15,711 nt of DNA from an uncultured Oscillospiraceae bacterium (GTDB lineage: Bacteria > Bacillota > Clostridia > Oscillospirales > Acutalibacteraceae), in assembly GCA_902490145.1 (NCBI GenBank), contig CABUCT010000014.1, forward strand, positions 1 through 15,711, given 5' to 3'. This document shows, in pieces, positions 1 to 7,098 of the stretch. Within the stretch, counting starts at the first letter, position 1. Each line of letters begins with the position of its first letter. A program made the translations under genes and the position numbers. The notes under the pieces are model-generated. The model ran no database searches. It worked only from the letters and a program-made list of their open reading frames with translations, and was not told the origin of the DNA.

Positions 1-801
1 AGAACGGTCATATGAGTATGTAAATTTATAAAGATTTCCGGTCACGATATCTTTTGTTGTTTTAGCCTTCAGCACAATTGATGAAAAACCGACCTTGGTT
101 GAAAAACGCACACCTACTGACCCAATAGCGGATGAATCTTTGTTACCAAATGGATTATATTCCGAATAAAGGTCTTTTTCAATTGACGCAAAATCAGCTT
201 TGCTTTCATATACATACGGATTCATCCAATCCACATAATCGAGATAGTTGTTTCCGTTGTAGTTTGAGGTGCTAAGAGTGATAGATTTTGTTCCAGCCGG
301 AATCTCACATTCGATACCGGTCATGTCATTTAAAGAAAGCATTTGGGTTTCGGCAAGAACAATTCCATCTGCAATAACACTGCAGACAGCACTTCCGCCG
401 ACTCCGGTGTGTTCATAAACAGGAGCAAGATCGTCAAGTCCCACAAGGGCGTGGAAATACCCGACGTCAAACCCCGCCTTCTCAAGATCAACAGTTATCT
501 GGGCACTCTTTTTTTCGCCGTTTTGCGGCCTGACACAAAATCCGTTATTGCTGCGGTGAGTCTGACTGCCCAATGACATAACAGTTTCAACTCTTCCGGG
601 ACCTCTGTTTTTGAAAAGATTTTCACATCCGGTGTCGGTCATGGGAAGATCCATAACACTGATCTTTTTTGCGGTTCCCGCACTTTTTGTCTCTGAGGCT
701 GCCGATTTTGAGATTGCAAAAGCTGCAGGACATACAGAAATTAAAACTGTAATGCTTATAATTAAGCTGATTACTTTCTTTGAAATAGCAGTATTTATCA
801 T
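1..801 (-). CDS. Secreted protein with NPCBM-type carbohydrate-binding domain (3' end outside the window)
   Basis: The frame is open for 267 codons from the ATG at 801 to the window edge, so only the N-terminal part is present. Residues 1-29 form a Sec signal peptide: Lys-Lys, a hydrophobic core, then cleavage expected after AFA. Residues about 47-200 resemble the NPCBM/NEW2 fold (novel putative carbohydrate-binding module). The family landmarks are visible in order: FHALVGLDD, a central V-x-ADGIVL stretch and a late YLDYVDWMNPYV. About 60 further residues after the domain are not recognised. The start is fixed by a perfect AGGAGG at 809-814, eight to nine bases upstream, and by a strong promoter at 862-890. 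The protein is probably exported and binds polysaccharide; the missing C-terminal part could carry a catalytic or anchoring domain. The signal peptide and domain are fairly sure; the overall function is open. Confidence 0.8.
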   Translation of the reverse strand, partial: MINTAISKKVISLIISITVLISVCPAAFAISKSAASETKSAGTAKKISVMDLPMTDTGCENLFKNRGPGRVETVMSLGSQTHRSNNGFCVRPQNGEKKSAQITVDLEKAGFDVGYFHALVGLDDLAPVYEHTGVGGSAVCSVIADGIVLAETQMLSLNDMTGIECEIPAGTKSITLSTSNYNGNNYLDYVDWMNPYVYESKADFASIEKDLYSEYNPFGNKDSSAIGSVGVRFSTKVGFSSIVLKAKTTKDIVTGNLYKFTYSYDRS

Positions 802-861
802 TTATTTTCCTCCTAAAATAGAATTTTTCAGAGATAGGATATAAGCTATTTTATCGATTTT

Positions 862-890
862 ATTATATATAGACTTTCAATCAAAGTCAA
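862..890 (-). promoter_or_regulatory. Sigma-A promoter of the NPCBM-domain protein gene
   Basis: On the minus strand there is TTGACT (885-890), a 17-base spacer and a perfect TATAAT (862-867), about 60 bases before the ATG at 801. It lies in the gap after polA, so this gene has its own promoter and need not depend on read-through. Confidence 0.85.
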
Positions 891-927
891 TACGAAATCT
901 GGTGATTTTTGTTGGAAACAACGGATT

Positions 928-3483
928 TTATCCCTTTGCATCATACCAATTTGACCCAATGTTGCAATCTACGGTAAGCGGAACTTTCATTGAAACAGCA
1001 TTTTCCATTTCACGCTTTAAAATTTGTGAAACTCGTTCGGCTTCATTAATCGGAGCTTCAACGATCAGTTCATCGTGAACCTGCAATATCAGCTTTGACG
1101 ACAACCCTTCTTCTTTTAATGCCCTGCAAACGTTTATCATGGCTATTTTTATTATATCGGCGGCCGTTCCCTGGACAGGCATATTCCTTGCCACCCGCTC
1201 TCCGAAAGAACGTGTAACAGCCGAACTTGCAGAAAGCTCGGGAAGATATCTTCTTCTTCCAAGCAGTGTTTCTGCAAAGCCGTCGTTTTTAGCCTTGCTG
1301 ACAGTGTCATCCATATAGTTTGCAACGCCGTTATATGTCTCCATATAGTTTTTTATATAATTCTTTGCTTCGGAAAAGCTTATTCCGAGGTCCTTCGACA
1401 GTGAAAATGCCCCAATTCCGTAAACAATACCAAAATTTACAGCCTTGGCTCTTGACCGCATGATTGGGGTGACCATTTCTTCAGGCACTCCGAAAACCTT
1501 GGACGCCGTGGATGTGTGTATATCCGCACCGTTCAGGAAAGCGTCTATCATATGCTTATCATTCGACATATGAGCCAAAACACGGAGTTCGATTTGCGAA
1601 TAGTCCGCATCACAAAGAACACAGCCTTCCCGTGCTGTGAAAAATTTTCGCATTTCTCTTCCAAGCTCTCTTCGAACCGGAATGTTTTGAAGATTCGGTT
1701 CGGAAGAACTGATTCGTCCTGTTCGGGTCTCGGTTTGATTAAATGTTGAATGTATCCTTCCGTCAGGAGAAATAACCGAAAGAAGTCCGTCAACATACGT
1801 TGATTTGAGCTTTGCAAGCTGACGGTATTCAAGCAGATCGCCAACCGCCGGATGTGCATCACGCAAACTCTCAAGTACTTCAGCACCGGTTGAAAAACCG
1901 CTTTTGGTCTTTTTCTTGGCAGGAAGTCCAAGCTTTACAAAAAGTGCTTCTCCAAGCTGTTTCGGCGAGTTGAGATTAAACTCATATCCAACCGAGGCAT
2001 ATATTCCGGCTTCAAGCTCTTTAATACGCATATCGAGTCTGTTCCCAAACTCCTTTATGCCTTCCGCGTCAACCAAAAAACCGTCTCGCTCCATATCTGC
2101 CAAAACCTTTGAAAGGGGAATCTCGATATTTTTTAAAAGTTCAAGCGGTTTTCCATCACCAAGCCGGAGCAAAAGTGTCTCATACAAAGACGGAAGCACG
2201 GCCGTCGACCTTAAAAGCTCAGAATATTTTTCGTCCGAATTTTCCACTGACGGTGCGACAACCGAATATTCGGCCGACAAACGTGAAATATCATAATTGT
2301 TAGCCGAAGGATTTAAAATATAGGCACAAAGCAAAACATCAAACTCAGGATTTTTGATGTCTTTCCCCGTTCTGTAAAGAGTTTTTAGGTCGTAAGTCAC
2401 AAACGGATTTTCAAGGGAAATCAGCCGTTCTATTTTTTCAAGTTCTGTGAAAAGCAGTATTTTGCCCTTATCTTTAACTGCGGCGGCAGTTACATTCTCA
2501 CCCTCACATTTGAATACTGCATATATTTTTTCATCTTTTGCAACTGAAAAGTCGGGGTTTTCTTCAACCTCAAGCACCCCGGCGTCGGTTTTAGGTGTGT
2601 TTTTTGGATTTGTTTCAAGCTCGCCGTCAAGTCCCATTCTTTTTATAATACGGAAAAGTTCAAGATGAGCTAATTCACGACGCAGTTCGTCACGTTTTTC
2701 TTCTTCCTTTTCAAAACTTATTTCACACGGAACTTCACAGTTGATCTTTCCGAGCTTATAACTCATATATGCATTATCTTTGTCATTTTTAAGTTTAGTT
2801 CTTACCCCTTCTTTTACATCCGGAGAATCAATGTTTTCATAAACTCCGTCAAGGCTTCCGAATTTTGAAATAAGGGTCAAAGCGGTTTTTTCTCCCACTC
2901 CTGCAACACCGGGTATATGGTCTGAAGAATCGCCCATAAGAGCCTTGACGTCAATAAGCTGAATCGGTCTTACTCCGTAAACCTCAATTATCTTATCAGT
3001 GTTATATACCGTAAGATCCGGCTGCCCCATTTTTGTTGCGGCAAGCAGTACCGATGTGTTGTCACTCACAAGCTGAAGGCTGTCGCGATCTCCCGTGGCA
3101 ATGAAACATTCATGTCCGTTTTCCTTGCATATGCGTGAAACTGTTCCCAAAAAATCATCGGCTTCATACCCTTCTTTTTCAAGAATCTTTATTCCCATCA
3201 GCGGAAGAAGTTTTTTCACAAGCGGCATCTGCATTGCAAGTTCTTCGGGCATGGGTTTTCTTCCCGACTTGTAATCAGAATATATTTCATGTCTGAACGT
3301 CGGAGCTCTTAAATCAAAGGCCGCCATTACGCAGTCCGGTTCAACCTGTTCTTCAAGCTTCATCAAAATATTTAAAAATCCGTAAACAGCATTTGTAAAA
3401 ATACCGTCTTTGGTTGTAAGTGTTCTTATTCCGTAAAAAGCTCGGTTGATAATGCTGTTTCCGTCAAGAATAAGTATTTTCAT
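928..3483 (-). CDS. polA: DNA polymerase I
   Basis: 851 residues, close to the usual Firmicute length. It fills gaps and removes RNA primers in replication and repair, in the cytoplasm. Residues 1 to about 290 are the 5'-3' nuclease: MKILILDGNS at the start, EADDFLG, TGDRDSLQLV and KALMGDSSDHIPGV. The middle, about 300-475, is the 3'-5' exonuclease-like fold, but the acidic D-x-E of motif Exo I is absent (IYAVFKCEGENV stands there), so proofreading is probably lost, as in Bacillus and Thermus Pol I. The polymerase domain is intact: motif A DYSQIELR with catalytic Asp627, motif B with Arg676, Lys680, Phe684 and Tyr688, and motif C QVHDE with His803-Asp804. Phe at 684 is the E. coli F762 type. 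The start ATG has a modest GGGG site eight bases upstream. It is divergent from mazF and has no clear terminator. Confidence 0.97.
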   Translation of the reverse strand: MKILILDGNSIINRAFYGIRTLTTKDGIFTNAVYGFLNILMKLEEQVEPDCVMAAFDLRAPTFRHEIYSDYKSGRKPMPEELAMQMPLVKKLLPLMGIKILEKEGYEADDFLGTVSRICKENGHECFIATGDRDSLQLVSDNTSVLLAATKMGQPDLTVYNTDKIIEVYGVRPIQLIDVKALMGDSSDHIPGVAGVGEKTALTLISKFGSLDGVYENIDSPDVKEGVRTKLKNDKDNAYMSYKLGKINCEVPCEISFEKEEEKRDELRRELAHLELFRIIKRMGLDGELETNPKNTPKTDAGVLEVEENPDFSVAKDEKIYAVFKCEGENVTAAAVKDKGKILLFTELEKIERLISLENPFVTYDLKTLYRTGKDIKNPEFDVLLCAYILNPSANNYDISRLSAEYSVVAPSVENSDEKYSELLRSTAVLPSLYETLLLRLGDGKPLELLKNIEIPLSKVLADMERDGFLVDAEGIKEFGNRLDMRIKELEAGIYASVGYEFNLNSPKQLGEALFVKLGLPAKKKTKSGFSTGAEVLESLRDAHPAVGDLLEYRQLAKLKSTYVDGLLSVISPDGRIHSTFNQTETRTGRISSSEPNLQNIPVRRELGREMRKFFTAREGCVLCDADYSQIELRVLAHMSNDKHMIDAFLNGADIHTSTASKVFGVPEEMVTPIMRSRAKAVNFGIVYGIGAFSLSKDLGISFSEAKNYIKNYMETYNGVANYMDDTVSKAKNDGFAETLLGRRRYLPELSASSAVTRSFGERVARNMPVQGTAADIIKIAMINVCRALKEEGLSSKLILQVHDELIVEAPINEAERVSQILKREMENAVSMKVPLTVDCNIGSNWYDAKG

Positions 3484-3536
3484 AAAAAATCCCCGCTTTC
3501 ACCGATCTGAATTTTTATTATTATGCCGCAATTTAT

Positions 3537-3572
3537 TTGTGCAAAATACAAAACAGTGAGATGTTTGCACAA
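3537..3572. repeat. 9-bp perfect inverted repeat in the polA leader
   Basis: TTGTGCAAA (3537-3545) and TTTGCACAA (3564-3572) are perfect reverse complements separated by 18 bases. The repeat lies between the predicted polA promoter and the polA start, 54-89 bases before the ATG. It could be an RNA hairpin in the leader or a protein-binding site; there is no U-tract that would make it a terminator. Confidence 0.45.
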
Positions 3573-3646
3573 TGACAAATTCCAAATCGCAATTTAGTAA
3601 TTTTATCGTAACAGTCAAAATCTTTGATTTCAGATACTACCGAAAT

Positions 3647-3655
3647 ATTATACCA
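3647..3655 (-). promoter_or_regulatory. Extended -10 promoter, probable polA promoter
   Basis: The minus strand reads TGGTATAAT, a full extended -10 element (TGn plus TATAAT). The -35 position is poor (TTTAAC at 16 bases), which is common for extended -10 promoters. It predicts an untranslated leader of about 155 bases before polA. Confidence 0.55.
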
Positions 3656-3680
3656 CATTCGCCCAAAGGTTAAAAGCTGT

Positions 3681-3710
3681 TTTTCACCAAATACCCTGTT
3701 AATGTATAAA
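3681..3710 (+). promoter_or_regulatory. Possible mazF promoter
   Basis: A TATAAA at 3705-3710 is preceded at 18 bases by TTTTCA (3681-3686), a weak -35. This is the best candidate I see between the polA promoter and mazF. The TTGACA at 3781-3786 is a perfect -35 hexamer, but its -10 position would fall on the mazF ribosome binding site. Confidence 0.25.
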
Positions 3711-3821
3711 ATATTAGTGGACCGGCTGTTCCGGCAGGAAAACTTCGGTATAAGTTGCACGAAAACAGGCAACAATATTCTTGACAAAACCTATATTAAA
3801 ACAATTATGGAGATGAAAAAA

Positions 3822-4190
3822 ATGACCGTTAGAAGAGGAGATATATACTATGCCGATCTCAGTCCTGTTGTTGGCTCGGAGCAAGGCGGAATCAGACCTG
3901 TACTTATCGTGCAAAATGATGTGGGAAATAAATTTAGTCCTACCGTTATTGCAGCGGCAATAACCAGCCAAAGCCAGAAAGCAAAGCTTCCCACACATAT
4001 TCAGATAAATGCAGCTAAAACAGGTCTGGCAAAGGATTCCATTGTCCTGCTTGAACAGGTACGCACGTTGGACAAGCAGAGGCTGAAAGAAAAAATGGGG
4101 ACGCTTGACGACTATTCTATGGACATGATAAATCAGGCCTTGTCTGTCAGCTTCGGTCTTGGCGGCAGTGCATCCGTCACTTTGGCATAA
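3822..4190 (+). CDS. mazF: MazF/NdoA-type endoribonuclease toxin
   Basis: 122 residues, close to Bacillus subtilis NdoA (EndoA), with which it shares RRGDIYYADLSPVVGSEQGG, RPVLIVQND, AAITSQ, KLPTH and LLEQVRT...DKQRL. MazF toxins of this family cut single-stranded RNA at short sequences. The catalytic pair known from the Bacillus enzyme is in place: Arg25 (GGIRPV) and Thr48 (AAITSQ). The frame is open further upstream, but family alignment and a GGAG at 3809-3812, nine bases before ATG 3822, choose this start; ATGs at 3807 and 3813 would add only five or three residues. In Bacillus the antitoxin gene lies directly upstream. Here the 338 bases between polA and mazF hold no ribbon-helix-helix reading frame, and none follows. 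The family is sure; whether it acts as a toxin, and with which partner, is open. Confidence 0.93.
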   Translation: MTVRRGDIYYADLSPVVGSEQGGIRPVLIVQNDVGNKFSPTVIAAAITSQSQKAKLPTHIQINAAKTGLAKDSIVLLEQVRTLDKQRLKEKMGTLDDYSMDMINQALSVSFGLGGSASVTLA

Positions 4191-4219
4191 TTAAGAGGTG
4201 AAGCCTTCTTAATTTATCC
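4189..4219 (+). terminator. Hairpin after mazF, probable terminator
   Basis: AATTAAGA (4189-4196) pairs with TCTTAATT (4207-4214), and GG pairs with CC around a one-base bulge, loop TGAAG. The stem begins inside the mazF stop codon. A T-rich stretch follows only after a few bases (ATTTTT at 4221-4226), so termination may be partial. Confidence 0.45.
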
Positions 4220-4269
4220 GATTTTTAATTATCCTTAACGCAATGATAAAGTAGACAAGCAATAAAAAT

Positions 4270-4578
4270 AATCTTACCGATTTAAAGTCGTTTAATTTTA
4301 AATTCTGCCCGGTAAAAAAGATTTTCAAAAATTATTGCTGCGGTATCAAAAAACTTTTAGAAGTTATTATCACGTCAGCAATCCCAAAACCTTTCTGCAA
4401 AGTTATTATCGCTGAAACTGACTGATAACCCTTTCGCAAAATTCCACCCTAAAGGGTAATATAAAAATCGGTGGCTTCGACAGTCATCAATAAAACAGTA
4501 TAGTTATTGACGGTCTGCCGTACAGGTACAAAAGATTAGAGCATGTCACTTTAACAATTGATATGCTCTTTCTATTTT
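4270..4578 (+). ncRNA. Candidate structured RNA or RNA-like intergenic element, unidentified
   Basis: No reading frame is supported here, yet complementary segments are dense and nested. TTACCG/CGGTAA (4274-4279, 4310-4315) encloses ATTTAAA/TTTAAAT (4280-4286, 4297-4303). ATTGCTG/CAGCAAT (4334-4340, 4376-4382) encloses AACTT-TTAG-AAGTT (4352-4365). ACCCTTT/AAAGGGT (4428-4434, 4451-4457) and CAATAA/TTATTG (4488-4493, 4504-4509) follow. AATCTT at 4270 and AAGATT at 4532 could close the whole. A terminator-like hairpin with a U-rich tail ends the stretch, pointing to the plus strand. I see no convincing promoter. I compared it by eye with RNase P, tmRNA, SRP and 6S RNA and saw none of their hallmark sequences. 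It could instead be a degenerate repeat element; confidence is low. Confidence 0.3.
4538..4578 (+). terminator. Intrinsic terminator ending the structured intergenic stretch
   Basis: AGAGCAT (4538-4544) pairs perfectly with ATGCTCT (4563-4569); inside it TCA (4546-4548) pairs with TGA (4559-4561). The tail TTCTATTTT (4570-4578) follows at once. Orientation is plus. The only coding gene upstream on this strand is mazF, 350 bases away, so it may end either a mazF read-through transcript or a separate RNA. Confidence 0.55.
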
Positions 4579-4854
4579 AAAGGAATCGTTGTGTAGGCAT
4601 TTAGAGCGTTTAAAACGTCACATTATGCAGCTTCTAAAGTTCAAAACTTACAAGGTAATGGTTTTGGCTTTATATTCAGAGCCTCAAAAAAAGGGGGCTA
4701 TATGCTCTGCATTTGCTCCTCTTTTAAGAGGAAAGATCAAGATTTTTTGTTTTTTAACTCCTAAAAAATATAATACAATGAAATTATATTGCCCATATAA
4801 AAAAGAGGAATAAGTATACTTTTAGATCTACTCCCCTTAACTTACATTCTGCAC
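4579..4854. other. AT-rich non-coding stretch with small hairpins
   Basis: No gene is supported. Visible structures are TCCTCT-TTTA-AGAGGA at about 4719-4734, followed after ten bases by TTTTTTGTTTTTT (a possible weak plus-strand terminator), CAGAG/CTCTG around AGCC/GGCT at about 4678-4710, and an AT-only inverted repeat AATATAAT/ATTATATT at about 4768-4791. A 74-codon TTG-started frame (4589-4813) crosses these hairpins, resembles no protein I know, and is probably fortuitous. Confidence 0.4.
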
Positions 4855-4919
4855 AAAAGAACAGGCAAGTCAAAGATAAATGCACGAGATATTCTCGCTC
4901 TTGACAAGCCTGTTCTTTT
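4855..4919 (-). terminator. Long hairpin, probable bidirectional terminator of the zinc-ribbon gene
   Basis: AAAAGAACAGGC (4855-4866) pairs perfectly with GCCTGTTCTTTT (4908-4919). After an AA/AA internal loop, GTCAAAG (4869-4875) pairs with CTTGAC (4900-4905) with one bulged A, and CGAGA-TAT-TCTCG (4885-4897) caps it. It lies 15 bases after the stop of the zinc-ribbon gene, and both exits are U-rich. The stem is far longer than a terminator needs, so it may also be a mobile-element or processed-RNA structure. Confidence 0.65.
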
Positions 4920-4933
4920 ATACTTATTTTTGT

Positions 4934-5938
4934 TTATTCAGGAACAACCGTTGAACCATCTGTATATACAATGTTGGAAATATCATATGAAAATTGCAAG
5001 TCCGAGAAATCTGTATTAAACAATTTCATATGTTCATCTATAAATTGATTGCATTCAAAAACTAATTCGTTTATTGTAACTGTTTCTCCAACATTAATAG
5101 TGTGTCCTGTGAAATCGCAACCCATTCGGATTATCTTTTTACCAAATAAATCATTTACAGTTAATGTACCTTCAATTCCCTTTATAGCTTTATCGCTATT
5201 GTTGGTAACATCAAAAACAAAATTAACATAATTATGGAAAATCCAGTTTGAGGCATCTTTAGGTGTTACAGTTTTATTGGTAACCAACACTTTTGCATAC
5301 TGAGATGCTTTCAAATCAATATATTTTTGTTTCAATTCTGTCAATTCATCAGATGGGCCTATAGTAGATATTGCCTTATCAACATTTTCGATGGCTTCTT
5401 TGTATTTTTGGTTTTGTGCATAATTTTCCGCTTCTGACAACAGTTGATTTTTATATGTATCTTGCAATTCTGTTATTTTATCCTGTGCCTTCTTATATGA
5501 CTTATCTTCTTTTATAATGGCCTTGTATTTTTTTATAGCAATTTCATAATCATTATTTTTTTCAGCTTCTTTTGCTTCTTCAAATGCCGCTTCTGAGGCT
5601 TCGAGTGCCGCCCTGTCTTGTTCAATTTCAGCAATGTGGTTTTGTACAGGAGTAGAATGATATATTCTAGCACCAACAAAGGCTATCAATATAACTCCAA
5701 TCACTGAAGATAGTATAATAATTGCTTTTTTTGCTAGCTTGAATTTGGATTTTAAAGATACCGGGCATCCGCAACTGGGACACTCTTTTGACGATTCGGG
5801 AATTGGGCTACCACATTCCTTGCAAATCATCTCATTTGTTTCTGTCATAATATCCTCAAATACTTTTCCACAATAAATACATTTTTTTGCCTTATCCGAT
5901 ATTTGATTTCCACACTCTGAACAATTTATTATCCCCAT
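4934..5938 (-). CDS. Membrane-anchored double zinc-ribbon protein with TPR-like/coiled-coil region
   Basis: 334 residues, specific function unknown. Two zinc ribbons stand at the N-terminus: Cys6, 9, 20, 23 and Cys39, 42, 53, 56, both of the C-x2-C...C-P/Y-x-C-G type. One membrane helix (about 72-90) follows a Lys-rich stretch. Residues about 100-210 are highly charged, helical and repeat-like (EEAKEAEKNNDYEIAIKKY and NYAQNQKYKEAIENVDKA look like TPR helices). The last 110 residues are probably a beta-sandwich domain outside the membrane. This is a common architecture of Firmicute zinc-ribbon proteins; no enzymatic motif is visible. The ATG at 5938 has GGGG eight bases upstream; a TTG at 5944 is also in frame but too near that site. 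Its DNA is clearly more AT-rich than its neighbours, suggesting transfer. No strong promoter is visible upstream. Confidence 0.85.
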   Translation of the reverse strand: MGIINCSECGNQISDKAKKCIYCGKVFEDIMTETNEMICKECGSPIPESSKECPSCGCPVSLKSKFKLAKKAIIILSSVIGVILIAFVGARIYHSTPVQNHIAEIEQDRAALEASEAAFEEAKEAEKNNDYEIAIKKYKAIIKEDKSYKKAQDKITELQDTYKNQLLSEAENYAQNQKYKEAIENVDKAISTIGPSDELTELKQKYIDLKASQYAKVLVTNKTVTPKDASNWIFHNYVNFVFDVTNNSDKAIKGIEGTLTVNDLFGKKIIRMGCDFTGHTINVGETVTINELVFECNQFIDEHMKLFNTDFSDLQFSYDISNIVYTDGSTVVPE

Positions 5939-5973
5939 AAACAAATCCCCTTTTATTCATCATTTTTTGGTAA

Positions 5974-6135
5974 CTATACTTCAAGTATTTCTCCCCTATA
6001 AGTTGTGATTAAATATGCATATCCATAAGAAGTTAGCCTACAATCTAAATCTATAGGATTACTGTCTATATACTGTTTTAAAAGTTGTATACATGGATTT
6101 TTTATCGACTTTAAGTATAACCAAATTGTGAATCT
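5974..6135 (-). other. Start-less open frame of 53 codons, possible gene remnant
   Basis: Between a TGA at 6136-6138 and a TAG at 5974-5976, one minus-strand frame is open and reads like protein in its second half (LKQYIDSNPIDLDCRL, then YGYAYLITTYRGEILEV). It has no ATG, GTG or TTG start and no ribosome binding site, and I recognise no family. It ends 35 bases before the zinc-ribbon start. In AT-rich DNA such a frame can arise by chance, so this is a weak call. The rest of the gap 5945-6174 shows nothing else. Confidence 0.15.
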
Positions 6136-6174
6136 TCATTTATTGACAATTCATCAAATGTGTTAATCGGTTTT

Positions 6175-7098
6175 TTATATTTTTTCAATACTTATTCTGT
6201 TTACATATTCTTTAACTGTTTCGGGGGTGGCAAGTCCGCTTCCCTCAGTGGCGGCAGTTGCCATTCCGCAGGCAGAGGAAAACCTCAGCAGTTCCTCATC
6301 CTCATAATCCCAAATTTTTCCACAGGCAAAGGCCGATAAAGTGCTGTCGCCTGCACCAACGGTGGATTTTGGCGTTATTTTAGGATTTTTTACCCTGTAA
6401 ATCCGGCCGGAAAGCATTGCAAACATTCCATTGGCTCCGAGGGTCAAAAACATGTTTTGAATTCCCCTGTCATAAAGCTCCAAAAGCATAGGCGGAATTT
6501 CGGTTTCAGAAAGATTTGAAACACCAAAAAGCTTTTCAAATTCATGTATATTGGGCTTTATAAAATAGGGCTTTATCTTTGAAACAATATCAAGCGTGCA
6601 GTTTTCGGTGTCAAGCAAAAGCCTTGATCCGGCCTTTTTGACCTGGTCCGCTATTCTTATAAGCATGCCGCAGTCCGCCCCTTCCGGAAAGCTTCCTGAA
6701 ACTGCTGTTAAGTCGCCTTTTTCAAGCTTATCTTGAAGCAGAGATACAAGCTCTGATATATTATCTTCGTTTATATTAAAACCCCTGCGATTAAATTTAA
6801 GGCATTTATCATTCGCACGTACAGTCAGATTTTCACGAATTTTCCCCTGAACACGGATAAAGGCGGTTTCGCCCGCACTGTCTGAGAGCAGGGAAAAATA
6901 TTCTTCGTCACATTTTCCTGCGAATCCCATGGACAGTACCGACACACCGAACTTATTTGCCATTTTGGATACATTGATTCCTTTGCCTCCGGCTTCACGG
7001 ATTTCAGAAATCACTCGGTTTGCACGGTCATCATCCGTTCCGTCACAAAAAAGTGTTACATCAATCGCCGGATTTAACGTCAGAGTAACAAGCTTCAT
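6175..7098 (-). CDS. pfkB: PfkB-family sugar kinase, 1-phosphofructokinase (FruK/LacC) type
   Basis: 307 residues, normal length. It most likely phosphorylates a sugar phosphate with ATP, such as fructose 1-phosphate to fructose 1,6-bisphosphate, in the cytoplasm. The start TLTLNPAIDVT is typical of the FruK/LacC branch. GGKGINVSK (37-45) is the first PfkB signature, KPNIHEFEKLFG (181-192) is well conserved, and STVGAGDSTLSAF (245-257) carries the anion hole and catalytic Asp251. The ATG overlaps the metG stop by one base (TAATG), so translation is coupled to metG and no separate promoter is needed. No fructose transporter (fruA) or fruR is present, so the substrate could also be tagatose 6-phosphate or another sugar phosphate. 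I see no clear terminator after it. The family is sure; the substrate is uncertain. Confidence 0.9.
   Translation of the reverse strand: MKLVTLTLNPAIDVTLFCDGTDDDRANRVISEIREAGGKGINVSKMANKFGVSVLSMGFAGKCDEEYFSLLSDSAGETAFIRVQGKIRENLTVRANDKCLKFNRRGFNINEDNISELVSLLQDKLEKGDLTAVSGSFPEGADCGMLIRIADQVKKAGSRLLLDTENCTLDIVSKIKPYFIKPNIHEFEKLFGVSNLSETEIPPMLLELYDRGIQNMFLTLGANGMFAMLSGRIYRVKNPKITPKSTVGAGDSTLSAFACGKIWDYEDEELLRFSSACGMATAATEGSGLATPETVKEYVNRISIEKI

Noticed and set aside
1904..2296. Plus-strand open frame of 130 codons inside polA
   Set aside because: Antisense shadow of polA with no start signal or motif.
3533..3787. An 84-codon minus-strand frame between polA and mazF
   Set aside because: It overlaps the polA promoter and leader, has no ribosome binding site and looks like random translation.
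4589..4813. A 74-codon frame in the mazF downstream region, considered as a possible antitoxin
   Set aside because: It begins at TTG with a poor ribosome site, crosses several hairpins, shows no ribbon-helix-helix or other fold signature, and has no downstream partner.
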